DNA of 40,421 bases. It comes from Candidatus Omnitrophota bacterium (GTDB lineage: Bacteria; Omnitrophota; Gorgyraeia; Gygaellales; Profunditerraquicolaceae). Positions 7,289-14,580 of the stretch are shown here, piece by piece; position 1 is the stretch's first letter; the number at the start of each line of letters is the position of its first letter. Where the stretch lies: the NCBI GenBank assembly GCA_025453395.1, contig JALOQK010000003.1, forward strand, positions 146,711 through 187,131, read 5' to 3'. The notes under the pieces were generated by a model. That model was given only the letters and a program-made list of their open reading frames with translations. It ran no database searches and had not been told where the DNA came from. The translations under genes were made by a program, and so were the position numbers.

Positions 7289-8224
7289 ATGAATTTTTCG
7301 CCTCTATTCTGGCCGGTAGAACTAAAAGGAAACGCCATTTATATCCTTGATGAGACGCTTTTGCCGCAAAAGGTAAAATATATTAAAGTTACCAATTGCC
7401 AGCAGGCGGTGAGAGTTATCAGGCAGATGAAAACCCGGGCTGTGGGGCAGGTGCTTCTGGTGATGTATACTTTTCTTTTGGTGCTAAGCCAAAATAAGAA
7501 TAAGAAAAATTTGCCGCAGATCTTAGAGGAAGTGGCAGATGATTTAAATCATGCCCGGCCAACGCTGCCATTCAAGTTCTTAACTGATATGGTGCTTTCC
7601 TGGGCAAAACAGGGCATGCCCTTAGAAAAAAGTATTCCCGGTTTCTTGGAGGCGCTTAAAAATAAGCGCATCAAGCAGGCAAAAGAAGCAGCTTTGCTTT
7701 TAAAAGACGCGGATGTAGTTTTAACCCATTGCAATATTAGTGGCCTTATGCCATTAATTGCGGAATTTGCGCGTCAGGAGAATAAGAATTTGAGTTTTTA
7801 TGTTACGGAAACCCGTCCTTATTTGCAAGGAGCGCGTTTGACAGCATGGGAACTGCACAGGGCAGGCTTTGATGTCACGGTTATTTCCGATAATATGGTG
7901 GCCCAGGTTATGGAAGAAGACAAAATTACCAAGGTTGTTGTGGGGGCGGATCATTTAGCAAAAAATGGCGATATCGCCAATAAAATCGGTACATACCAGA
8001 TCGCGCTTTTAGCTAAGCATTTTGGAATTCCATTTTACGTAATTTGTCCTCCCGCCTCGCACGCCCAGACCGGAGCGGATATTCAAATTGAAGTGCGACC
8101 AGATAAAGAATTGCTAGAATACCGCGGGATAAAGCTTGCCCCCGAAGGGGTCAAGGCATATTATCCGGCTTTTGATGTAACTGCCAATGATCTAATCACC
8201 AAACACATTTACCTGGAGATTTAG
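7289..8224 (+). CDS. mtnA: MtnA-type sugar-1-phosphate isomerase (eIF2B-alpha/beta/delta fold)
   Basis: 311 aa. LTHCN with catalytic Cys148, ETRPYLQGARLTAWEL (174-189), VGAD with catalytic Asp221, NGDIANKIGTY (226-236) and PAFDVTANDLIT near the end are the S-methyl-5-thioribose-1-phosphate isomerase signature. The reaction turns a ribose-1-phosphate derivative into the ribulose-1-phosphate form. The N-terminal VRGAP substrate motif is changed to TRAVGQ, and GADRIAANG reads GADHLAKNG. The protein is somewhat shorter than usual (about 345-370 aa). Next to a nucleoside phosphorylase and a class II aldolase it fits the DHAP shunt, acting on 5-deoxyribose- or methylthioribose-1-phosphate. Ribose-1,5-bisphosphate isomerase is a less likely alternative. 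Confidence 0.85.
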   Translation: MNFSPLFWPVELKGNAIYILDETLLPQKVKYIKVTNCQQAVRVIRQMKTRAVGQVLLVMYTFLLVLSQNKNKKNLPQILEEVADDLNHARPTLPFKFLTDMVLSWAKQGMPLEKSIPGFLEALKNKRIKQAKEAALLLKDADVVLTHCNISGLMPLIAEFARQENKNLSFYVTETRPYLQGARLTAWELHRAGFDVTVISDNMVAQVMEEDKITKVVVGADHLAKNGDIANKIGTYQIALLAKHFGIPFYVICPPASHAQTGADIQIEVRPDKELLEYRGIKLAPEGVKAYYPAFDVTANDLITKHIYLEI

Positions 8225-8227
8225 TTT

Positions 8228-9226
8228 ATGGATAATGAACATAATTTGAAGGATGAAATTATTAAAGTCGGAAAAAGGCTTTATGAAACTGGCCTTGCTG
8301 TAGCTAAATCCGGGAATATCAGTTGTCGATTAGACGAAGAAAATATTTTAATTACCGCAAGCGGGACTTTTTTAGGCGATTTGCACAAAGAGGATATTGT
8401 AAAAGTTAATCTTGCAAGCGGTTCTTGCTTTTGCCTTGAGAAGCCAAGCTCTGAATTGCCTCTCCACAGCCTTATTTATAAGAATTTCCCGGCGCAGGTT
8501 GTGATTCATGCCCACCCGCCTTTAATTAACGGGTATTTTGCGGTTGCTTCATCTTTAAAGGGGCTGACCTTTGAAACTAAATTTTATTTGGGCGACATCC
8601 CGGTAGTAGAACAGCATACGCCAACAGTAACCCGGCCCGAACCGGTGATTGATGCCCTAAAGACCAACAGCATGGTGATTCTAAGAAATCATGGCGCAGT
8701 AGTTATGGCGGATAAATTTAGTGATGGTTTAAATCTAATAGAAGCTCTTGAGGAGGCTGTGCGCACTGCAGCGGTGGCGCGGCTTTTTCAGAAAGACATA
8801 CTTGATGATTTGGATGTGGCGTTAAAAGAAAAGCTTACCGGAAACGATGTTTCTTACCAAATATTTTCCCGTGAGCATATTCAAGCAATCGTAGAGTTAG
8901 TGAATAAAGACGAATTTATTGCTCAGAAAGGCAAAGAGCTTGATCTGACTGTAAGGCTGGCAATAAAACTTGATAATAGTCCAAATGAATTCTGTTTTAA
9001 CTTTGAAAAAGGAAAAATCACCAAGCTTCAGGATAGTTCCGATGCGCCGTTTGTAATTTCCGCTCCAGCTAATATTTGGGAGCAGGTATTCTTAGGGAAA
9101 TTAGATTCATTTGTCGCGGTTACGCAAGGAAAAATGAAATTACAAGGACAGCTAGGCCAGCTTTCTAAATGGTATGTGCCGTTTACAAGGTTATTTTCTT
9201 TATTCAAACAGATAAAAATAAAATAA
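8228..9226 (+). CDS. Class II aldolase fused to SCP2-like domain
   Basis: 332 aa. Residues 1-210 are a fuculose-phosphate-aldolase-type domain: GNIS (29-32), catalytic Glu76 in SSELPLH, zinc ligands His94 and His96 in HAHPP, and His155 in RNHGAV. Residues about 220-325 look like a sterol-carrier-protein-2 domain: a strand-rich segment, FEKGKIT, the DAPFVISAPANIWEQVFLGK stretch, then VTQGKMKLQGQLGQ. SCP2 domains bind lipids or other hydrophobic ligands. The aldolase part should cleave a ketose-1-phosphate to DHAP and an aldehyde; beside MtnA the likely products are DHAP and acetaldehyde or methylthioacetaldehyde. The gene is 3 bases after mtnA and overlaps the aldehyde dehydrogenase start (TAATG). 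Confidence 0.83.
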   Translation: MDNEHNLKDEIIKVGKRLYETGLAVAKSGNISCRLDEENILITASGTFLGDLHKEDIVKVNLASGSCFCLEKPSSELPLHSLIYKNFPAQVVIHAHPPLINGYFAVASSLKGLTFETKFYLGDIPVVEQHTPTVTRPEPVIDALKTNSMVILRNHGAVVMADKFSDGLNLIEALEEAVRTAAVARLFQKDILDDLDVALKEKLTGNDVSYQIFSREHIQAIVELVNKDEFIAQKGKELDLTVRLAIKLDNSPNEFCFNFEKGKITKLQDSSDAPFVISAPANIWEQVFLGKLDSFVAVTQGKMKLQGQLGQLSKWYVPFTRLFSLFKQIKIK

Positions 9227-10671
9227 TGGAACACAAAGTCATTAATCCTTCCACAGATGAAGTTATTGCGCGTATTCATCTTTCTGCGCCTAATGAAATA
9301 GAATCTATTATCGCGCGCGCCAGGAATGCTTTTGATTCCGGGGTGTGGAGTAATCTTTCTTTTGATAAGCGCAAAAATTATATTCTTAAGATTTACCAAT
9401 GTATTCTGGATAAAGCAGGAGAGCTGGCGCGGCTTGAAACACTAAACACCGGAAAGCCGATCAAAGAATCCACCTTTATGGATGTGCCTTCAAGCGCAAA
9501 GACCTTTGAATATTTCGCAAATAATTTTGAAAAATACCTTACACCAGAAACAATGGGGATTTCCCAAGATACCGCGCAGGTAGAAGCAAGGCTTTTACGC
9601 CAGCCGCTTGGTGTAGCAGTTTTAATTGTGCCTTGGAATTACCCGCTAATTATTGCTTCGTGGAAAATGGCGCAGGCCTTAGCCGCGGGAAACTGTGTCG
9701 TCTTAAAGCCTTCAAGCCGGACACCTTTGACAGCTTTAGAGCTTGGTAAAATCGCGCACGAAGCAGGAATTCCTGCGGGGGTAGTAAATGTGGTAGTGGG
9801 AAAAGGCGATGAAGTGGGCCGCGTTTTGTGTTCAGATAAGCGCGTGGATATGATTTCTTTTACCGGAAGTAACGACGTGGGCAAGAAAATAATGGAATAC
9901 GCTTCGGGAAATGTTAAAAAGATGGTTATGGAATTAGGCGGAAAATCAGCGTCTATTATTTTAGATGACGCGAATGCGGAAGCGGCGGTTAATGGCTCTC
10001 TTTGCTCTGTATTCTTAAATCAAGGCCAGATGTGTACAGCTATGTCGCGTATTCTAGTTCAGGATAAAATATACGACACGTTTGTAAAAAGCTTTGTGGA
10101 GAAAACCAAGCAATTAAAGCTCGGCATAGGAGCGGACTTTGAAGCTCAAATCGGCCCTCTTATTTCTTTAGAGCAACGCAAAAAAGTTTTATCTTTTATT
10201 CAACAAGCTAAGCATGAAGGAGCTAAGCTGGCTTATGGAGGAAAAATCCCAGATGATGCTAATTTGCAAAAAGGTTATTTCCTTGAGCCGACAGTTATTT
10301 TGGATGTCAAGCCCTCTATGAGCGTTTTTCGTGATGAGGTTTTTGGCCCGGTCGCCTGTATCTTAAAATTTTCTTCTATTGATGAAGCTATTCGGCTTGC
10401 CAATGATTCAGATTTTGCTTTGGCTGCCTGTATCTGGTCGTCAGATAAACATAAAGCAGAGCGTTTGGCAGAAAAGCTTAATGCCGGAACAGTTTGGATT
10501 AATACCTATGGTATGTTCTTTAATCAGCTTCCTTACGGAGGTTTTAAACAAAGCGGATTCGGCAAAGAACTGGGCAAGGAAGGGTTTTTGGAATATACCC
10601 GGCTTAAGAATGTAATCACTGATCAGTCATCCGACGGAAAACCGCTCGTTAACTATTGGTATGGAGTATAA
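9226..10671 (+). CDS. NAD(P)-dependent aldehyde dehydrogenase
   Basis: 481 aa from ATG 9226, coupled to the aldolase stop by TAATG. VPWNYP with Asn138, FTGSNDVGK (212-220), MELGGKS with Glu236, and NQGQMCTA with nucleophile Cys270 give a complete active site of the classical, non-CoA-acylating family (betaine-aldehyde-dehydrogenase-like). It oxidises an aldehyde to the acid with NAD(P). Its place between the aldolase and an acyl-CoA-ligase-type gene suggests that it removes the aldehyde released by the aldolase, and that the ligase then activates the acid. That order is inferred. Confidence 0.92.
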   Translation: MEHKVINPSTDEVIARIHLSAPNEIESIIARARNAFDSGVWSNLSFDKRKNYILKIYQCILDKAGELARLETLNTGKPIKESTFMDVPSSAKTFEYFANNFEKYLTPETMGISQDTAQVEARLLRQPLGVAVLIVPWNYPLIIASWKMAQALAAGNCVVLKPSSRTPLTALELGKIAHEAGIPAGVVNVVVGKGDEVGRVLCSDKRVDMISFTGSNDVGKKIMEYASGNVKKMVMELGGKSASIILDDANAEAAVNGSLCSVFLNQGQMCTAMSRILVQDKIYDTFVKSFVEKTKQLKLGIGADFEAQIGPLISLEQRKKVLSFIQQAKHEGAKLAYGGKIPDDANLQKGYFLEPTVILDVKPSMSVFRDEVFGPVACILKFSSIDEAIRLANDSDFALAACIWSSDKHKAERLAEKLNAGTVWINTYGMFFNQLPYGGFKQSGFGKELGKEGFLEYTRLKNVITDQSSDGKPLVNYWYGV

Positions 10672-10672
10672 G

Positions 10673-12184
10673 ATGGATGTTAAGCAGATCTTGGAAGCAC
10701 GCTTAAAAGAGCACAAAGATAAAACCGCAGTTATCTTTCGCGACCAAAAGATAAGTTTTGCGCAAATTTATGATGTGTCTTTAAAATTGGCAGCGTCTCT
10801 GGAGAAATTGGGCGTAAGAAAATCCGACAAAGTGGCAATTTATCTTCCGGCCTGCCCCGAATATATCTATAGCTATTTAGCAATCTGGCTTTTAGGATCG
10901 GTGTCTGTTCCGCTTGACTTTATGCTTACCCAAGATGAACTTGTTTCATGTATTGCGCACTCAGAAGCAAAAATACTCATTGCCAAAGCAAAACACGCCG
11001 TTGATTTTGCTGGTTTAAGCAAAGGCGCTAGCAATCTTAAGCAAATTATTACTTTGGGTGAATCTTCGTCAGAGGCGCTTGATTTGCACAGGCTTATCCA
11101 GGAAGAAAAGCCGTTAAAAGTTTTCCCGCAAATTTCTCCCAAAGACCATGCTATTATTTTTTATACTTCCGGGACAACTGGAAAGCCCAAAGGCGTCTTA
11201 ATCAATTACCAGCAACTCGGCGCTCCTGCTAAGTCTATGAGTTTGTTTGTTAACGGGGACTTGACCAGCAAAGATAATGTTTTATGCGCGCTTCCATTTT
11301 CGCATTTAGGCGGGTTAATTTATATTCAAAACTTAATTTTCTTTGGCTATACATTAATCCTCATGGAACGTTTTATGCCTGTAGAATTTCTAAAGAATAT
11401 ACAACAGTACAAAGTTGCTTGTTTCTGGATTGTGCCTTCGATGTATTATGCGCTTCTGCAGCTAAAAGAGTTTGAGACATTTGATTTATCTAGTTTACGC
11501 TGGATAGTGACATTTGGCGCCTCTAATTCCCCCGATGCTTTAAGGAGATTCCATCAGTTTTGTCCCGGTGCGCATCTTTTAAATGGTTGGGGCATGACTG
11601 AAACCAATGCCCCGACAACTGTTTTGCCCATGGGTTCAGACAATATCGAAAGCGTGGGTCGTTCTGCGCCATGGATAAAGGTTAGAATATTTGACGAGCA
11701 GGATAAAGAAGTTTCACCGGGCCAAGTTGGCGAAGTGGTAGTCCAGGGAGATGTGGTTACAGACGGTTATTACAAAGATGAAGCTTTAACTAGAGAAACT
11801 ATCCGTAACAATTGGTTTTATACTGGCGACTTGGGAAAAATCGATGCACAAGGATTTCTTTATATCGTAGGCAGGAAAAAAGAGATGCTTAAGGTTGCCG
11901 GAGAGATTGTCTTTGAGCCGGAGATCGAAGCGGTTTTGCAAAAACACGAAAGTATCGCGGAAGTCGCGGTAGTGGGGATGCCGGACAAATTAAGAGGAGA
12001 AGTCCCCAAGGCCTATATAGTTTTACGCCAGAACGCAGTTATTTCCGAGGATGATTTGCGCTATTTCTGTAAACAGCATCTGGCGCATTTTAAGGTTCCG
12101 CATTCTTTTGAAATTTTAGCAAGCCTTCCAAAAAATAGGTCCGGAAAAATAAATAAAGAAGAACTACGCAATAAAAATCAATGA
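10673..12184 (+). CDS. AMP-dependent acyl-CoA synthetase/ligase
   Basis: 503 aa class I adenylate-forming enzyme. ATG 10673 is preferred over 10661 because GGAG lies six bases upstream. YTSGTTGKPKG (about 164-174) is the ATP loop, GWGMTETNAPTT the A5 motif, YTGDLG and the GRKKEMLKVAGE hinge follow, and PKNRSGKI near the end carries the catalytic Lys. It should join a carboxylic acid to CoA via an acyl-AMP. In this operon the acid is probably the aldehyde dehydrogenase product; a medium- or long-chain or aromatic acid is possible, as the SCP2 domain upstream hints at hydrophobic substrates. It overlaps rlmN by ATGA. Confidence 0.9.
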   Translation: MDVKQILEARLKEHKDKTAVIFRDQKISFAQIYDVSLKLAASLEKLGVRKSDKVAIYLPACPEYIYSYLAIWLLGSVSVPLDFMLTQDELVSCIAHSEAKILIAKAKHAVDFAGLSKGASNLKQIITLGESSSEALDLHRLIQEEKPLKVFPQISPKDHAIIFYTSGTTGKPKGVLINYQQLGAPAKSMSLFVNGDLTSKDNVLCALPFSHLGGLIYIQNLIFFGYTLILMERFMPVEFLKNIQQYKVACFWIVPSMYYALLQLKEFETFDLSSLRWIVTFGASNSPDALRRFHQFCPGAHLLNGWGMTETNAPTTVLPMGSDNIESVGRSAPWIKVRIFDEQDKEVSPGQVGEVVVQGDVVTDGYYKDEALTRETIRNNWFYTGDLGKIDAQGFLYIVGRKKEMLKVAGEIVFEPEIEAVLQKHESIAEVAVVGMPDKLRGEVPKAYIVLRQNAVISEDDLRYFCKQHLAHFKVPHSFEILASLPKNRSGKINKEELRNKNQ

Positions 12185-13200
12185 AGCCGGATATAAAAGA
12201 CCTCGACCTTGTTAAGCTTCAGGGTGTTTTGCGTCTTTGGGGCTATCCTGTTTTTCACGCCAAGCAGATCTTTCAGTGGATCTATCAGAAACAAACCCTT
12301 GATTTTAATCTTATGTCGGGTTTGCCCAAAGAATTGCGCCATAGGTTAAACGAAGAATATTCTGTTGCAACTGCCACAATTGTCAAAAGCCTTAAATCAA
12401 AAGACGGCACAGAGAAATTTCTTTTAGCGTTGCAAGATAAAAAGGCCATAGAAACTGTGGTTATACCTTATAAAGACAGGACAAGTGCCTGTATCTCATC
12501 GCAGGCAGGATGTAAGTTTTCATGTTTTTTTTGTGCAAGCGCTGCTAAGGGCTTCTCGCGCAATCTTTCAACAGGAGAAATCTTAGAGCAGGTAAGCTTG
12601 GCAAAAAAGAATTTCTCAGGGTTAACCCACCTTGTTTTTATGGGAACCGGAGAGCCGCTTGACAATTATGACAATGTAATCGCGGCAATAAAGATTATAA
12701 ATTCTAAAGATGGTTTTGCCATTGGCGCAAGAAGGATCACCATCTCAACCTGCGGGATTATTCCCGGGATACAGAGATTGCAGGAAGAAGGCCTGCAGAT
12801 AGAGCTTTCCATTTCTTTGCACGCCCCAGATAATGATCTGAGAAGCCGTCTGATGCCGGTAAATAAGAAATACCCTTTGGCAGCCCTTATGAATGCCTGC
12901 AGAGGGTATATTGAAAAAACTAACCGCCAGATAACCTTTGAGTATATTTTGATAAAAGATCTAAATTCTGGTTTGCCAGAAGCAAGAAAGTTAGCTAGAA
13001 TATTAAAGGGGATGCTTGTTAAGGTTAATCTTATTATTGCTAACCCGGTTAAAGAATTAAGAATAGAGCCGCCCGCTCAAGAACAGGTCAATATTTTTAA
13101 AAAAGAGCTTATCAGAGAAGGCGTGCATGTGACTTTGCGCCAAAGCCGCGGGCAAGATATTGATGCTGCCTGCGGGCAGTTGAGGCTAAAATATGAATAA
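12181..13200 (+). CDS. rlmN: 23S rRNA (adenine2503-C2)/tRNA adenine37 methyltransferase RlmN
   Basis: 339 aa radical SAM enzyme. CKFSCFFC (C111, C115, C118) is the cluster site. Cys104 in ACISSQ and Cys331 in DAACGQL match the two additional catalytic cysteines of RlmN (C118 and C355 in E. coli). FMGTGEPLDN is the family's GEPL SAM motif, and SISLHAP and RQSRGQDIDAACG complete the signature. It methylates A2503 of 23S rRNA and A37 of some tRNAs. It is coupled to the upstream ligase gene (ATGA), so a housekeeping gene sits at the end of the salvage operon; it also generates 5'-deoxyadenosine. Confidence 0.96.
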   Translation: MKPDIKDLDLVKLQGVLRLWGYPVFHAKQIFQWIYQKQTLDFNLMSGLPKELRHRLNEEYSVATATIVKSLKSKDGTEKFLLALQDKKAIETVVIPYKDRTSACISSQAGCKFSCFFCASAAKGFSRNLSTGEILEQVSLAKKNFSGLTHLVFMGTGEPLDNYDNVIAAIKIINSKDGFAIGARRITISTCGIIPGIQRLQEEGLQIELSISLHAPDNDLRSRLMPVNKKYPLAALMNACRGYIEKTNRQITFEYILIKDLNSGLPEARKLARILKGMLVKVNLIIANPVKELRIEPPAQEQVNIFKKELIREGVHVTLRQSRGQDIDAACGQLRLKYE

Positions 13201-13876
13201 AGGCAGCTATAATCTATCAGCTGTAAGCTGTAAGCTAAAAATTAAAAGCCATTGGTTAAAAACCACAAACTTTGAATTCTCGATAGCTATCTTAATGTTT
13301 ATAGCTTTAGTTTTCTTAGGGTGCGTTAAACAAGAGATTAAAAATATAAACTCCGCGGGGAAGAATATTGTTTGTTTCGGAGATAGTGTTACTTTTGGTT
13401 ATGGGGTGGAAGAAAAAGATTCTTACCCTGCTCAACTGGCTCGTATGTTGAATAAACCGGTAATTAACTCCGGTATTGACGGGAATACTTCATCAGATGC
13501 CTTAAATAGGATTGAAGAGGATGTCCTATCTAAAGATCCGTATTTGGTTGTTGTAGAGTTTGGAGGAAATGATTTTTTGACCAAAATTCCTATAAAGGAC
13601 ACTGAGAGTAATGTGCGCCAGATCATAGATAAAATACTTGCCAAAGGCTCGATGGTGGCATTGGCTGATGTAAGCGCGGGGTTTGTCTTAAGCGAGTACC
13701 GCCCGGTTTATGCTAAGATCGCCCGCGAAAAAGGGGTTGTTCTTATCCCGGGGTTATTAAAAGGGATAATCACTAACCCTAAAATGAAAAGCGATTTTTT
13801 TCATCCCAATCCCCAAGGCTATAAATTAATTGCCTACCGTATTCTGCGCCAGATAAAACCGTATATTAAAAATTAA
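13193..13876 (+). CDS. SGNH/GDSL-type esterase, probable lipoprotein
   Basis: 227 aa from ATG 13193, which overlaps the rlmN stop. Block I is FGDSVTFGYG (Ser65), block III GGND, block V DFFHPNPQGY with the catalytic Asp-His pair, as in TesA/lysophospholipase L1 enzymes. A hydrophobic stretch (about residues 30-43) ends LVFLGC, an approximate lipobox with Cys44, so it is probably exported and lipid-anchored. The first 20 residues are partly encoded by a repeat (AGCTGTAAGCTGTAAGCT), so an alternative start at ATG 13295 is possible but would leave a signal without a charged start. Hydrolyses an ester or acyl thioester; substrate unknown. Confidence 0.82.
   Translation: MNKGSYNLSAVSCKLKIKSHWLKTTNFEFSIAILMFIALVFLGCVKQEIKNINSAGKNIVCFGDSVTFGYGVEEKDSYPAQLARMLNKPVINSGIDGNTSSDALNRIEEDVLSKDPYLVVVEFGGNDFLTKIPIKDTESNVRQIIDKILAKGSMVALADVSAGFVLSEYRPVYAKIAREKGVVLIPGLLKGIITNPKMKSDFFHPNPQGYKLIAYRILRQIKPYIKN
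13217..13243. repeat. AGCTGTAAGCTGTAAGCT repeat inside the SGNH gene start
   Basis: Two and a half copies of CTGTAAG in tandem, read as NLSAVSCKLK in the lipoprotein N-terminus. The word matches the inter-gene repeat at 2045-2085 and resembles the TCAGCTA repeat in leuS. Confidence 0.55.
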
Positions 13877-13884
13877 AGTATTTA

Positions 13885-13967
13885 TGCTGGAGGAGGGAGT
13901 TGAACCCTCACGAGCGTGAACTCACCAGTTTTTGAGACTGGCGTGTATGCCATTCCACCACTCCAGC
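13885..13967 (-). tRNA. tRNA-Leu (anticodon CAA)
   Basis: 83 nt on the minus strand. Acceptor arms GCTGGAG/CTCCAGC pair perfectly with discriminator A. The anticodon stem CCAGT/ACTGG encloses the loop CTCAAAA (anticodon CAA, codon UUG). The long variable arm with a GAG/CTC stem is the class II form of tRNA-Leu. T-arm GAGGG-TTCAACT-CCCTC. No CCA is encoded after the discriminator. Confidence 0.95.
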
Positions 13968-14001
13968 AATATTGATTGGGAAGTTGCTTGTCGCAAAAAT
14001 T

Positions 14002-14077
14002 TGGTGGAGCTGAGGAGGATTGAACTCCTGACCCCTTGCATGCCATGCAAGTGCTCTCCCAGCTGAGCTACAGCCCC
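14002..14077 (-). tRNA. tRNA-Ala (anticodon GGC)
   Basis: 76 nt on the minus strand including an encoded CCA (14002-14004). Acceptor GGGGCTG pairs with CAGCTCC (one G-U). The D-arm is GCTC/GAGC, and the anticodon stem CTTGC/GCAAG has loop ATGGCAT (anticodon GGC, codons GCC/GCU). T-arm AGGAG-TTCAATC-CTCCT. It lies upstream of tRNA-Leu in the same transcript; unlike that gene it carries CCA. Confidence 0.96.
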
Positions 14078-14093
14078 ATTACAAGCGGAAAAT

Positions 14094-14122
14094 AATATAA
14101 CATAAGACCCCTTTGCCGTCAA
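14094..14122 (-). promoter_or_regulatory. Promoter of the tRNA-Ala/tRNA-Leu unit
   Basis: On the minus strand TTGACG (14122-14117), 17-base spacer, TATATT (14099-14094) with an upstream TG (extended -10). Transcription would start about ten bases before tRNA-Ala. Confidence 0.8.
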
Positions 14123-14135
14123 TCCAATAATGCCC

Positions 14136-14164
14136 TTGACCAGGGCTTACCAATAGTGTATAGT
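14136..14164 (+). promoter_or_regulatory. Promoter of the response regulator gene
   Basis: TTGACC (14136-14141), exactly 17 bases, TATAGT (14159-14164), then AAAGGAAG before ATG 14185. It is divergent from the tRNA promoter, with only 13 bases between the two -35 boxes. Confidence 0.8.
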
Positions 14165-14184
14165 AACAATCTAAAGGAAGAAAA

Positions 14185-14571
14185 ATGGCATATAAAATTA
14201 TGGTGGTTGATGATGAGCAGGATGTGCGCGAGTTTGTCGGCAAGAGGCTTATTTCTGAAGGGTATGATATTATTCTTGCCGCGGACGGTGAAGAGGCGAT
14301 TGAAAAAGCCAGCAAAGAGCGTCCGGATATAGTCCTGTTGGACCTTATGATGCCTAAAAAAGACGGTTTCTCGGTTATGCAAGAGATACGTAAGAACTTC
14401 GCGGACAAGTGGATACCGATTATTATTGTAAGCGCCAAGAATGACCTGGAAGCAGTAAAGAAATCATATCAGATGGAAGCAGACCACTACCTTACTAAAC
14501 CCTGCACTATTGATAAGATCCTGGAAGGCGTTAAGACCATGGTTTCTCTTATGCCTCTTAGGGTAAAATAA
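14185..14571 (+). CDS. Single-domain response regulator (CheY-like receiver)
   Basis: 128 aa made only of a receiver domain. VVDDEQD (7-13) holds the acidic pair, LLDLMMPKKDG (51-61) the phosphorylated Asp53, VSAK the Thr/Ser switch, and LTKPC the conserved Lys-Pro. There is no DNA-binding or enzyme output domain, so it must act by protein contact (as CheY or SpoIIAA-like relay regulators do). No histidine kinase is near. It has its own promoter, divergent from tRNA-Ala, and precedes leuS by 9 bases, so leuS may be read from the same promoter. Confidence 0.92.
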   Translation: MAYKIMVVDDEQDVREFVGKRLISEGYDIILAADGEEAIEKASKERPDIVLLDLMMPKKDGFSVMQEIRKNFADKWIPIIIVSAKNDLEAVKKSYQMEADHYLTKPCTIDKILEGVKTMVSLMPLRVK

Positions 14572-14580
14572 ACCTTTCCA

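Noticed and set aside
9169-9225. Longer aldehyde dehydrogenase start
   Set aside because: Those codons lie inside the SCP2 part of the aldolase; ATG 9226 is coupled by TAATG and fits family length.
14079-14438. Minus-strand ORFs opposite the response regulator
   Set aside because: Overlap a conserved receiver domain and the tRNA promoter; the protein strings have no family features.
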